A stretch of 7,647 nt of DNA from an uncultured Phascolarctobacterium sp. (GCA_949287345.1 CASEGD010000048.1:1-7647), one strand, 5' to 3'. Shown: positions 1-7,364, counted from the first letter of the stretch. Notes: generated from the sequence alone by a model not told the origin. Made by a program: numbers and translations.

Positions 1-605
1 ATACTTATAAATGGCTGGTACTTACCAGCGCCAACGGCGTTAAAGCCTTCTTTGCACGCTTAACTGCGGCAGGCAAGGACGCACGCGCACTGGCAGGCAT
101 TAAAATTGCCGCTATCGGCTGCGGCACTGCCAAAGCACTGGCAAACTGCGGCTTAACCGCCGATTTGGTGCCCGCAACCTATAAAGCCGAAGAACTTGCA
201 GAAGCCATGAGCGCAGAACTTGCCCAAGGCGACAAGGTATTGCTGCCCCGCGCTAAAGAAGCGCGCGAGGTGCTGCCCGAAACGCTGCGCAAACTGGGCG
301 CGGAAATAGACGTTATCACCGCCTACGAAACCGTCGCTGTTTGCGATAACACCGACGAACTCATCGCCGCACTGCAAAATAAAGAGGTGGACATGGTTAC
401 CTTCACCAGCTCCAGCACCGTTACCAACTTCCTTAAAGTGCTGGGCTGCAAAAAAGAGCTGCTGGACGGCGTTGCCTACGCAGCTATCGGCCCCGTAACC
501 GCCGCCACCTGCAACAAAAACGGTATAACACCCGCCGTAACCGCCGGTACTTTTACCATCGCCGGTTTAACGGATGCCATAAAAAGCTATTACACTAAGG
601 AGTGA
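1..605 (+). CDS. hemD: Uroporphyrinogen-III synthase, C-terminal part (5' end outside the window)
   Basis: This enzyme cyclises the linear tetrapyrrole hydroxymethylbilane, inverting ring D, to give uroporphyrinogen III, the branch point to heme, siroheme and corrinoids. It acts in the cytoplasm. About 200 residues are visible; the first whole codon is at base 3 and the TGA stop is at 603-605. The opening residues YKWLVLTSANGVKAFF are the family signature near the middle of the first lobe. They are followed by an IAAIGCGTAKAL segment, a VLLPRAKEAREVLPETL segment, the conserved ITAYETV around the family tyrosine, and DMVTFTSSSTVTNFL and AAIGPVTAATC near the end. A stand-alone HemD is about 250 residues, so roughly 50 are missing. 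In Firmicutes the domain is often fused behind a CobA-type methyltransferase, which the window cannot decide. It is translated in series with hemB, whose ribosome site lies in its last codons. Confidence 0.93.
   Translation, partial: TYKWLVLTSANGVKAFFARLTAAGKDARALAGIKIAAIGCGTAKALANCGLTADLVPATYKAEELAEAMSAELAQGDKVLLPRAKEAREVLPETLRKLGAEIDVITAYETVAVCDNTDELIAALQNKEVDMVTFTSSSTVTNFLKVLGCKKELLDGVAYAAIGPVTAATCNKNGITPAVTAGTFTIAGLTDAIKSYYTKE
597..602 (+). promoter_or_regulatory. Ribosome binding site of hemB (decides its start)
   Basis: AAGGAG inside the last codons of hemD lies 8 nt before the ATG at 611. An in-frame GTG at 602 would overlap the hemD stop as GTGA but has no Shine-Dalgarno sequence upstream, so ATG 611 is preferred. 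Confidence 0.8.
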
Positions 606-610
606 TCAAG

Positions 611-1591
611 ATGGGCTTCCCCATTTACCGTCCGCGCCGCACGCGCGCAACCGCGAACCTGCGCAGCATGATCCGCGAAAACAAACTTTCCGTTGAAGAT
701 TTGATTTACCCGCTCTTTGTCGTTCCCGGCAAAAATGTTAAAAACGAAATCGAATCCCTGCCCGGCAACTACCATTGGTCGCTTGACCGCCTGCCGGAAG
801 TGCTGGACGAAATCGTTGATTTGAAAATCCCTGCCGTTATTCTGTTCGGCATCCCTTCTTATAAAAACGCAACCGGCAGCAGCGCCTGGGATATGGAAGA
901 ACCCGTGCAGCAGGCCTGCCGCCTGATTAAGGAAAAATACCCCAACCTTGTAATCGTTACCGATGTGTGCCTGTGCGAATACACCGAGCACGGCCACTGC
1001 GGCGTACTGGAAAACGGCTGCACCGTCAACAACGACGCTACCCTGCCGCTGCTGGCCAAAGTTGCCGTATCCCATGCCAAAGCAGGCGCCGACATCATCG
1101 CCCCTTCCAACATGATGGACGGTTATGTGCAGGCTATCCGCGCCGCGCTGGACGAAAACGGCTTCAGCCATGTTTCCATTATGGCTTATTCCGCTAAATA
1201 CGCTTCTTCCTACTACGGCCCGTTCCGCGCCGCTGCCGATTCCACACCGAGCGCAGGCGACCGCAAGGGCTACCAGATGGACCCCGCCAACAGCGACGAA
1301 GCATTGCGCGAAGTTGAACTGGATATTGAAGAAGGCGCAGATATCGTTATGGTTAAACCGGCGCTGGCATTTATGGATATCATCCGCCGCGTAAAGGATA
1401 CTTTTAACCGCCCGCTGTGCGTTTACAATGTCAGCGGCGAATACGCCATGGTTAAAGCCGCAGCCCAAAAAGGCTGGATTGACGAAAAACGCATCGTTAT
1501 GGAAACGCTGACCGGTTTTAAACGTGCCGGCGCGAAAATGATTATTACCTACCACGCTCTTGACGCAGCACGCTGGCTGCGCGAAGAATAA
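611..1591 (+). CDS. hemB: Porphobilinogen synthase (delta-aminolevulinic acid dehydratase), zinc type
   Basis: It condenses two 5-aminolevulinate molecules into porphobilinogen, the first pyrrole of the pathway; family members are cytoplasmic homo-octamers. The product is 326 residues, the usual bacterial length. Both Schiff-base lysines are present: K196 in [16 protein letters not shown] and K249 in [10 protein letters not shown]. The zinc site is of the three-cysteine type (C120, C122 and C130 in [14 protein letters not shown]), at the same positions as in the E. coli enzyme. This predicts a zinc-dependent enzyme rather than the magnesium-only, aspartate-rich type. The N-terminal arm motif RPRRTRAT and the C-terminal [12 protein letters not shown] are also typical. 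The gene starts 5 nt after hemD and ends 10 nt before hemL, so it is almost certainly co-transcribed and translationally coupled. Nothing is truncated or missing. Confidence 0.97.
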   Translation: MGFPIYRPRRTRATANLRSMIRENKLSVEDLIYPLFVVPGKNVKNEIESLPGNYHWSLDRLPEVLDEIVDLKIPAVILFGIPSYKNATGSSAWDMEEPVQQACRLIKEKYPNLVIVTDVCLCEYTEHGHCGVLENGCTVNNDATLPLLAKVAVSHAKAGADIIAPSNMMDGYVQAIRAALDENGFSHVSIMAYSAKYASSYYGPFRAAADSTPSAGDRKGYQMDPANSDEALREVELDIEEGADIVMVKPALAFMDIIRRVKDTFNRPLCVYNVSGEYAMVKAAAQKGWIDEKRIVMETLTGFKRAGAKMIITYHALDAARWLREE

Positions 1592-1596
1592 GGAGG
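1590..1596 (+). promoter_or_regulatory. Ribosome binding site of hemL (decides its start)
   Basis: AAGGAGG overlaps the TAA stop of hemB and lies 5 nt before ATG 1602. The same frame is open from ATG 1560, but that start is inside hemB and would add 14 residues that do not belong to the family. Confidence 0.85.
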
Positions 1597-1601
1597 CATC
1601 T

Positions 1602-2900
1602 ATGCAGCACGCAAAATCCGAAGCGGCTTTTGAAGAAGCCAAACAATATATCCCCGGCGGCGTTAACAGCCCCGTGCGTTCGTTCCGCAGCGTCGGCGGC
1701 GTTCCGCCGATTATCGCAGGCGGCAGCGGCAGCAAGCTGACCGACATCGACGGCAACGAATACATTGATTACGTTTTAAGCTACGGCCCGCTGCTTTTGG
1801 GTCATGCTCATCCGGTTGTTACCGAAGCCATTAAAAAGGCTGCCGAAAAAGGCTCGTCCTACGGCGCACCGACGCTGGCTGAAACCGAGCTTGCCAAATT
1901 AGTTTGCCGTTTAGTGCCTCCCATGGATATGGTACGCATGGTAAACAGCGGCACCGAAGCAACCATGAGCGCCTTGCGTCTGGCACGCGCTTACACCGGT
2001 CGCGACAACATTGTTAAATTCATCGGCTGCTACCACGGCCATCACGACAGTTTGCTTGTAAAAGCAGGCAGCGGCGCCGCAACGCTCGGCGTACCCGACA
2101 GCCCGGGCGTACCGAAAAATGTTGCCGCCAACACCATTACCATTCCGTTCAACGACGAAGCTGCGTTGGAAGAAGTTTTCCGCGCGCAGGGCGAAACCAT
2201 TGCCGCCGTTATTATGGAACCTACCCCCGGCAACATGGGTTTAGTTCTTCCAAAGGACGGCTACCTTGCCAAAGTACGCGAAATTACCCAAAGATACGGC
2301 GCACTCCTTATCTGCGACGAAGTTATGAGCGGCTTCCGTTCCTGTCAGGGCGGTTCGCAGGCGCTGTACGGCATCAACCCCGATATCACCTGCTTAGGTA
2401 AAGTTATCGGCGGCGGACTGCCGGTAGCTGCTTACGGCGGCAAGCGTGAGATTATGGAAAAGGTTGCGCCGGTCGGTCCGATGTATCAGGCCGGTACTTT
2501 AAGCGGCAACCCGCTGGCTATGGCAGCAGGCATCGCCAACTTGACTTATATGGAAGAACATAATGTATGCGCCACACTGGAAAGCCACGCGGCAATCCTC
2601 GTCGGCGGTCTGGAACGTGCAGCGGCTAAAGCAGGCGTGCCCGTGCAGTGCCACCGTTTAGGCTCGATGTTTACCGTTTTCTTTAACGATAAACCCGTTA
2701 CCGATTACGCATCGGCCTGCGCCAGTGATTTGGACGCTTTCCGCATTTACTTCCACAGCATGCTGGAACAGGACATTTACCTGCCGCCGTCCCAGTTTGA
2801 AACCAACTTCATCTCGCTGGCACATACGCCGGACGACATTGCCAAAACCATTGCCGCCGCCGAGAAAGCCTTCCGCGATGTAGCAGCAAGCAAAAAATAA
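1602..2900 (+). CDS. hemL: Glutamate-1-semialdehyde 2,1-aminomutase
   Basis: A PLP enzyme that moves the amino group of glutamate-1-semialdehyde to give 5-aminolevulinate, the substrate of HemB. It is the last step of the C5 route, after glutamyl-tRNA reductase. The product is 432 residues, full length for the family. Seen in order: the N-terminal hallmark [11 protein letters not shown], the cofactor phosphate-binding [17 protein letters not shown], the [10 protein letters not shown] segment, the cofactor-binding aspartate D239 in [12 protein letters not shown], the catalytic lysine K267 in [17 protein letters not shown], and the C-terminal [17 protein letters not shown]267, VNSPVR and the [11 protein letters not shown] context separate it from ornithine- or acetylornithine-type aminotransferases of the same fold. 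It is the last gene of the operon and is followed by a hairpin terminator. The symbol hemL separates it from hemA/gtrA upstream in the pathway. Confidence 0.97.
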   Translation: MQHAKSEAAFEEAKQYIPGGVNSPVRSFRSVGGVPPIIAGGSGSKLTDIDGNEYIDYVLSYGPLLLGHAHPVVTEAIKKAAEKGSSYGAPTLAETELAKLVCRLVPPMDMVRMVNSGTEATMSALRLARAYTGRDNIVKFIGCYHGHHDSLLVKAGSGAATLGVPDSPGVPKNVAANTITIPFNDEAALEEVFRAQGETIAAVIMEPTPGNMGLVLPKDGYLAKVREITQRYGALLICDEVMSGFRSCQGGSQALYGINPDITCLGKVIGGGLPVAAYGGKREIMEKVAPVGPMYQAGTLSGNPLAMAAGIANLTYMEEHNVCATLESHAAILVGGLERAAAKAGVPVQCHRLGSMFTVFFNDKPVTDYASACASDLDAFRIYFHSMLEQDIYLPPSQFETNFISLAHTPDDIAKTIAAAEKAFRDVAASKK

Positions 2901-2902
2901 AA

Positions 2903-3002
2903 CCCAAAAATTAAACGCCATCAGGATTAACCTAAATTATTCCTGATGGCGTTTTTATTATTTATTTTTTCGTTAACCATTGGTGGTTATTTAACCGAAT
3001 TT
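2903..3002 (-). ncRNA. Possible small RNA, about 95 nt, ending at the shared terminator
   Basis: This is an inference from signals only. A - strand promoter-like pair (3009-3036) is followed by about 95 nt with no supported open frame, a 6-bp hairpin (2974-2979 with 2984-2989) and then the 14-bp terminator hairpin and T-rich tail. The longest ATG frame inside is 17 codons and has no ribosome site. The 3' end would be antisense to the hemL mRNA trailer. It may equally be no more than an AT-rich spacer. Confidence 0.25.
2913..2954. terminator. Bidirectional intrinsic terminator between hemL and the convergent HD gene
   Basis: A perfect 14-bp inverted repeat (AAACGCCATCAGGA at 2913-2926 and its complement at 2941-2954) encloses a 14-nt loop in which 3 more pairs can form. 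On the + strand it is followed by a T-rich run to about 2970. On the - strand it is followed by TTTAATTTTTGGG. It should end hem transcripts 13 nt after the hemL stop and also stop transcription arriving from the right. Confidence 0.93.
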
Positions 3003-3008
3003 ATAACT

Positions 3009-3036
3009 ATAATAAATCCAATCCGTTTTTTGTCAA
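3009..3036 (-). promoter_or_regulatory. Orphan promoter-like sequence pointing toward the hemL terminator
   Basis: On the - strand a perfect TTGACA (3031-3036) is followed after 16 nt by TATTAT (3009-3014). It begins only 8 nt beyond the stop codon of the HD gene and has no gene downstream of it before the terminator at 2954. The surrounding AT-rich sequence raises the chance of a random match. Confidence 0.35.
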
Positions 3037-3044
3037 GCAAAGGC

Positions 3045-4181
3045 TTATTTAACTATTACATTTTTAACAGCCTGACGGATTTTATCCATGCCGTTTTTGG
3101 TGGAAGCAAGGCTGTCGATATACATCATGGAATACTGAGCGCCGATGTAGTTGCGGAAGCGGTTGAAATGTTCGCCTTCCAGACCTGCTTTACTCATGCC
3201 GTAATCTTTGGCAGCAATTTCTTTAAGGATTGCCACAGATTTCTGGCAGGCCGGACCGCTGAGCACGAAGTCATGGTCGCCGAGGCTGGTGATATAGCCC
3301 TCCTGCTTATGCGGAGTCGGAATGGTGTCTTTGGAAGTAACAAGGCCGAGTTTTTCGGCGTCCTTACCGGCAATTATAGCAGCTGCTTTCAGGTAACCGG
3401 CAACTATCTGCTCGTCCTTGCCACTGGGAATGGTATGCGCGCAAGCCTGTGCAACAATTTCTTCAACCGGGAAGCCGCGGTAAATAACTTCGGCGATGCT
3501 AAAAATGTGGTGCGCACCGGTGCCTGCAATCTGATATTCGGTCAGGGAGGACTGGTCTTTCTGCCACTGGAACACCAGCGGTTTTGCCAGATCGTGCAGT
3601 GCCTGTGCGGCAATTACAATGTCATGGCTGATGGCGCTGTTGAACAGGCCGGTATAGGTGTTGTAAATGCCTTCGGAAATTTGCAGGTTGGCTGCGGTAT
3701 GCGTTGCAAGCCCACCCGGATAAGCGTGGTGGCTGGCGTAACCACTGCCCGGCGCAGAATAAAACGGCTGCGGCAGGCCGCCGTTATACGGAGGCATAAA
3801 GTTTTCCAGCGAAGTTTTGCTGCTGTCAAGGAGTCCTGCTGCTACCAGCTTATTATAAACGGTGCGTTTGCTGCCCGGCAGCTGGTAATTGTTCATAAAT
3901 GTCGGCACGGGGTTGTTGATTATGTCCATCGTCATGCGTGCCAACGAACGGTCCTGAATAGTTTTAACAGCGTCTTTAATCTTCTGGTAAGAAAGCTGCA
4001 CCAGTTCGGAATTGGCTGCCATCGTAACAGCGTCCGGCAAATTGTTGTAAGCGGCTGCCTTAACTTTAGCGCCTGCCGCAAAGCTCATGCCCGGCATGTT
4101 CAGCATAGCTGCGCCGATAGCGGCACCGGCAGTCATCTGCAAAAATTTTCTGCGCGACATTTTGTCGTTCAAATTCGTCAT
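3045..4181 (-). CDS. Tat-exported HD-domain (YhaM-like) putative metal-dependent hydrolase
   Basis: The 378-residue product starts with a classic twin-arginine signal: SRRKFLQ at residues 9-15, a hydrophobic stretch of about residues 16-34, and a likely cleavage site near FAA at 34-36. The protein should therefore be folded, probably metal-loaded, and carried across the inner membrane by the Tat system. The mature part carries an HD-type arrangement: HHAYPGGLATHT (H151, H152, H161), ALHDLAKP (H196, D197), GAHHIFS (H224, H225), ACAH (H249) and IIAGKDAEKL (D274). The HHAxxGGLxxHT opening resembles the HD domain of the exoribonuclease YhaM, but the OB-fold nucleic-acid domain of YhaM is absent. 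HD proteins usually hydrolyse phosphoesters; the substrate here is unknown. The first ATG is chosen because GGAGGAG lies 5 nt upstream; M8 has no such site. The gene stands alone, between a terminator upstream and one downstream. Family assignment is by motif only. Confidence 0.8.
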   Translation of the reverse strand: MTNLNDKMSRRKFLQMTAGAAIGAAMLNMPGMSFAAGAKVKAAAYNNLPDAVTMAANSELVQLSYQKIKDAVKTIQDRSLARMTMDIINNPVPTFMNNYQLPGSKRTVYNKLVAAGLLDSSKTSLENFMPPYNGGLPQPFYSAPGSGYASHHAYPGGLATHTAANLQISEGIYNTYTGLFNSAISHDIVIAAQALHDLAKPLVFQWQKDQSSLTEYQIAGTGAHHIFSIAEVIYRGFPVEEIVAQACAHTIPSGKDEQIVAGYLKAAAIIAGKDAEKLGLVTSKDTIPTPHKQEGYITSLGDHDFVLSGPACQKSVAILKEIAAKDYGMSKAGLEGEHFNRFRNYIGAQYSMMYIDSLASTKNGMDKIRQAVKNVIVK

Positions 4182-4221
4182 TTTAACTCCTCCAATTTCA
4201 AGAGTATTCTAAACTATTTTG

Positions 4222-4227
4222 ATTATA
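4222..4227 (-). promoter_or_regulatory. Probable -10 element for the HD gene
   Basis: A perfect TATAAT on the - strand lies about 40 bases before the start codon, downstream of the terminator that ends the preceding operon. No good -35 box is found at 16-18 nt, so the promoter may be weak or activator-dependent. The rest of the 168-nt gap at 4182-4349 shows only the terminator and the ribosome site. Confidence 0.4.
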
Positions 4228-4303
4228 ACGAATGATTATTTAAACTCCATTAAGCCGGTGTAAAAATTTAAGTGCCCCAACAGCCGTTTACGTAAAATTG
4301 TGC

Positions 4304-4335
4304 AAAAAAATAAGGCACACGCCATAGCGCATGCC
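4304..4335 (-). terminator. Intrinsic terminator of the flippase-M23 operon
   Basis: On the - strand a 9-bp stem (4327-4335 with 4314-4322, including two G-U pairs) closes a 4-nt loop and is followed by TTATTTTTTT. It lies 14 bases after the stop of the small exported protein and separates the operon from the HD gene. Confidence 0.85.
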
Positions 4336-4349
4336 GTAAATTTTTTATT

Positions 4350-4781
4350 TTATTCTGCGTTTTCCTGTTCTTCTACTTGGAGCGCTGCCAGGCTGAACTC
4401 AGTAATTTTTGCGTTTTTATCCAGCGTGAACACAATGCTTACGGCCGGTTCGCGGTTAAAGGACGCGATATAGGTCAGGCGGTCGGCTTTGTCAAAGCGT
4501 TCAAAAGCGAAGAATTTGGTTTCCTTATGGTTGCCGAATTTTTCCTTAACCTGACGCTGCATAGCGATAAAGGTGTTGACGTTCATGTTTTTTGCAAGGT
4601 CGGCGCTCATGGCTTTTTCAGCGTCCTTATAGCCCAGCGTGTCGCTGGCAACCAACGCCGTAATAACCTTCTGCGCCGAATTTTCCGCGCTGTTCAGGGC
4701 ACTGCTGTTTTCTGTCGCAAAGCAGCTTGCCGCAAAAGCCAGCGTTAAAAGCGTAGTCAGCAAAACAATAAATTTTTTCAT
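4350..4781 (-). CDS. Small exported protein of unknown function
   Basis: The gene encodes 143 residues. The N-terminus is a clear secretion signal: MKKF, then a hydrophobic core to about residue 19. Two readings are possible: signal peptidase I cleavage after A22 (CFA/TE), or a weak lipobox AASC with C20 as the lipidated residue. The mature part of about 120 residues is mixed helix and strand. It has an ALVASD...DAEKAMSADLAKNM helical region, then QVKEKFGNHKETKFFAF and an alternating SIVFTLDKNAKITEFSL end. This layout recalls the small NTF2-like DUF3887 type, but that is only a resemblance. GGAGG lies 7 nt before the ATG. It follows the M23 gene by 45 nt on the same strand and precedes a terminator, so it is probably the last gene of that operon and may act in the periplasm with it. 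Confidence 0.8.
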   Translation of the reverse strand: MKKFIVLLTTLLTLAFAASCFATENSSALNSAENSAQKVITALVASDTLGYKDAEKAMSADLAKNMNVNTFIAMQRQVKEKFGNHKETKFFAFERFDKADRLTYIASFNREPAVSIVFTLDKNAKITEFSLAALQVEEQENAE

Positions 4782-4826
4782 AAAATCGCCTCCGGTTTAA
4801 TTTTAATATTTAACCGCTTGCGCGGA

Positions 4827-5738
4827 TTATTTACAGCTTAACATATACATCGGGTCAACATACTCGCCGTCAACCAGCACTTCAAAATGAACATGCGGTC
4901 CGGTGCTGTAACCGCTGCTGCCTGCAAAACCGATGAAGTCACCCTTGCGCACAACCTGTCCTTCTTCAACGGCAATACCGCTCATGTGCCCGTAAGCAGT
5001 TTCGTAACCGTTGCCGTGGTCAAGCTTTACGTAACGCCCGTAGCCGCCGTTCCAGCAGGCCATTTCCACCGTGCCTGCCGCCGCTGCATACACCGGCGCG
5101 CCAAAATCAACGGCAATGTCGATGCCGGGGTGCCAGTCGTAACCGCCGCCAATCGGCGCCATGCGCCCGCCGTAATCCGAACTGATTACGCCGCCTTCCG
5201 TCGGCCACAAATCGGGAAAAGCGTTCAGCGAATTGCTGCGTTTTTCCATCGCTGCCAGCAGCTCTTTCATCGAAGCTTTTTTATCGTCAATCTGCTGTTT
5301 GATGTTTTTGTTCTGCACTTCCAAGACGCCAAGCTGCTCCGGCATGTTCATCCCGGCCGGGCCGCCCTGCCCCATGTATTCCGGCTTCACCGCCGTGCTT
5401 TCGTCCTGCGCTGCCGTGCCCAGCTGCAAACCTGCTTCCGGGTCGCGTATCAGCGCGCGGCGCAAACGGCTTTCCAGCGTCGCCATTTCGTTCATGTCGC
5501 GCAGCATTTTTTCGTTGTCGTCCAAAAGGCTTTGCATGCGCTCCTCATATTCCGCCTTATGCGCGCGGTAATCGGCAAACTCCTGCTGCAAGCCGTGGTA
5601 ACGCATAAACGCATACGCCGCGTAAACGCCAAAGCCCACTGCCGCCACAGCCAGCACCGCCGCCGCCTTAAACGCCAGCGCCGGTATTTTGCGCGTTTTG
5701 CCTTCCGGCGATGTAAATGTATAAAACTTATCGCTCAT
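4827..5738 (-). CDS. Membrane-anchored M23 (LytM) peptidoglycan endopeptidase
   Basis: The 303-residue product has a short cytoplasmic N-terminus (1-20), one membrane segment (about 21-44), a charged, probably coiled-coil stretch (48-98), a Gly/Met/Pro-rich linker (about 103-135), a second helical stretch (138-172) and a C-terminal M23 domain (about 178-300). All active-site residues are present: zinc ligands H203 and D207 in WHPGIDIA, H282 and H284 in GPHVHFEV, and H251 in AYGHMS. SSDYGGRMAPI is the usual domain opening. M23 enzymes of this kind cut peptide cross-bridges of peptidoglycan. The complete site argues for an active enzyme rather than an EnvC/NlpD-like activator, and the coiled coil suggests partner contacts or self-inhibition. 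It starts 12 nt after the flippase gene, with GAGGG 7 nt before the ATG. No gene symbol is assigned because many paralogues share this layout. Confidence 0.93.
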   Translation of the reverse strand: MSDKFYTFTSPEGKTRKIPALAFKAAAVLAVAAVGFGVYAAYAFMRYHGLQQEFADYRAHKAEYEERMQSLLDDNEKMLRDMNEMATLESRLRRALIRDPEAGLQLGTAAQDESTAVKPEYMGQGGPAGMNMPEQLGVLEVQNKNIKQQIDDKKASMKELLAAMEKRSNSLNAFPDLWPTEGGVISSDYGGRMAPIGGGYDWHPGIDIAVDFGAPVYAAAAGTVEMACWNGGYGRYVKLDHGNGYETAYGHMSGIAVEEGQVVRKGDFIGFAGSSGYSTGPHVHFEVLVDGEYVDPMYMLSCK

Positions 5739-5750
5739 TATTATTCCCTC

Positions 5751-7364
5751 TTATTTAAAATAACCAACACGCTGACCCAACGCCAGCACCCTGCGCCCGA
5801 TGAACGGAATATCCTCAAGGTCGTCCTTGTTCAAGCCGCCGACGCCAGCCAGCGCAACTGCGTACACCGGCATGGCAACAGCCATTGCAGCAAAGATGGA
5901 CCATGCACCCCAGCCCGCACCGACAAGCAGCACGCCGTACACCGCCGCGCCCATAGCCGCCGACGCCAGCGCCGGTTTAATAATGCCGCCGATGCTTAAC
6001 GAATAATGCGCGTGCTTGTAAATAAACAGCATGTTCAGCACAGCCGCAATGCCAAAATCGGCCAGCGTCGCTATAGAAGCGCCGTTAATGCCAAGTTCCG
6101 GCTGCGCCGTCAGCACCCAGCTTAAGCAAACCTTAACAGCCGCCGCCAAAATCATGGCTATAACAGGCAGCGCCGTTTTGCCAAGCCCCTGCAAAATGCC
6201 GGTACTTATCTGGTGCAAACCCAAAAGGAAAATACCAAAGCTCATGGTGCGGATTGCGCCCGCCGCGCCCGGTGCGTTATAAATCAGCGCCGCCACATCG
6301 CCCGCCAGCAAATACAAACCGACGGAACACGGCAGGGTAATAATCATCGCCACGCGGAAGGCCGTGCTGATTTTTGCCTTAATGCCCGCCGCATCTTTCA
6401 GCGTGCGCGATTCGGAAATCGCAGGCACAAGGTTTATCGTCATCGCCGCCGTAAAAATGGTGGCAAGGTTTACCAACGGCACCGCCATACCGGTTAAGTA
6501 GCCGAACAGCTCCGTCGATTCGCCGACGGAAAAGCCCGCCGCTTCCAACCGCTGCGGCACAATAAGCAAATCCAGATTGGCAACTACCGGCAGCATCAGG
6601 CTTGACATTGATACCGGCAGCGCCAGTTTTAACAATCGCGTAATAATCTTGCGGGCACTTTCCGGCTCTTTCGTCATCGCCGCGCCCTGCATTTTATCTT
6701 TCAGGCTGCGTTTAAGGCGCGCGTAAAACCACATCAGCACCAACAGCGCGCAGAACGCGCCCACGCCCGCGCCCATGCTTGCGCCGCCAGCTGCGTATTC
6801 CAGCCCGTACGGCATAAACATATAGGCAAAAACAATCATCGTCACAACGCGCATCAGCTGCTCCACCACTTCGGAAGCCGCTGTCGGCGTCATAATCTGC
6901 CAGCCCTGCAAATATCCGCGGAAGCTGGCAAGGAAGGTTACAAAAAATACCGCCGGTGCCAGCGCGATAATGGAATAATAAGCGCGCGCGTCGCGAATCC
7001 AGTGGTTGTCAATCAGCCAGCCTGCACCAAACCACAGCGCCGAGCTGAACACCAGGCCGCTTAAAAACAGCAGCCGCAGCGATACGTTGAACACTCTTTT
7101 CGCGCCGAAGAAATCATTCTCCGCCACTTTTTCCGCCGTAATGATGGAAATAGCCACCGGTATGCCCGCCGACGAAACAGTTATCGCCATCAGGTAAATC
7201 GGAAAGCCCATCTGGTACAGCCCGATGCCCTCGCCGCCGAGGATGCGCGAAAGGATAATCCAGTTCAGCGAGCCGATGATTTTTACCACCATGCTGGAGG
7301 CCGTAAGGATTAACGTGCCCTTCAAAAATTTTTTGTTGCCTGTGCTGCCATTATTTTCTGACAT
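5751..7364 (-). CDS. SpoVB/YtgP (MurJ-type) MOP-superfamily flippase
   Basis: A 537-residue polytopic membrane protein of the length and pattern expected for the SpoVB/YtgP branch of the MOP flippases, with about 14 hydrophobic segments. The N-terminal pattern KGTLILTASSMVVKIIGSLNW, then SRILGGEGIGLYQMGFPIY (39-57) and AGIPVAISIITAE (66-78), is the family opening. LQGLGKTALPV (391-401), GINGASIATL (425-434) and the end LNKDDLEDIPFIGRR (511-525) match the later half. Relatives such as B. subtilis YtgP move lipid II across the membrane; SpoVB is needed for spore cortex, and others export polysaccharide units, so the cargo is not certain. The adjacent M23 gene favours peptidoglycan. A charged loop at about 215-245 joins the two halves. 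The ribosome site is modest (AGGA, 8 nt before ATG). It is the first gene of a leftward operon. Confidence 0.92.
   Translation of the reverse strand: MSENNGSTGNKKFLKGTLILTASSMVVKIIGSLNWIILSRILGGEGIGLYQMGFPIYLMAITVSSAGIPVAISIITAEKVAENDFFGAKRVFNVSLRLLFLSGLVFSSALWFGAGWLIDNHWIRDARAYYSIIALAPAVFFVTFLASFRGYLQGWQIMTPTAASEVVEQLMRVVTMIVFAYMFMPYGLEYAAGGASMGAGVGAFCALLVLMWFYARLKRSLKDKMQGAAMTKEPESARKIITRLLKLALPVSMSSLMLPVVANLDLLIVPQRLEAAGFSVGESTELFGYLTGMAVPLVNLATIFTAAMTINLVPAISESRTLKDAAGIKAKISTAFRVAMIITLPCSVGLYLLAGDVAALIYNAPGAAGAIRTMSFGIFLLGLHQISTGILQGLGKTALPVIAMILAAAVKVCLSWVLTAQPELGINGASIATLADFGIAAVLNMLFIYKHAHYSLSIGGIIKPALASAAMGAAVYGVLLVGAGWGAWSIFAAMAVAMPVYAVALAGVGGLNKDDLEDIPFIGRRVLALGQRVGYFK

Noticed and set aside
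602..610. GTG start for hemB overlapping the hemD stop
   Set aside because: The GTGA overlap is a common arrangement, but no Shine-Dalgarno precedes it, whereas AAGGAG is 8 nt before ATG 611 and the resulting numbering matches the E. coli zinc cysteines.
590..1765. Open frame of 391 codons on the - strand opposite hemB
   Set aside because: It lies wholly opposite hemB and the ends of its neighbours, has no ribosome site, and its Cys/His/Phe-rich composition is that of an antisense shadow.
2946..4235. Open frame of 429 codons on the + strand opposite the HD gene
   Set aside because: Its first ATG is inside the terminator stem, there is no ribosome site, and the opposite strand has the Tat and HD motifs with a strong GGAGGAG. 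The long frame reflects codon bias of the real gene.
4812..4825. Small GC-rich hairpin (CCGC, GCAA loop, GCGG on the - strand) between the M23 gene and the small exported protein gene
   Set aside because: Only four pairs and no run of T residues after it, so it cannot be called a terminator.
4887..5999. Open frame of 370 codons on the + strand opposite the M23 and flippase genes
   Set aside because: It spans two real genes and their junction, is rich in Arg, His and Cys, and has no family motif.
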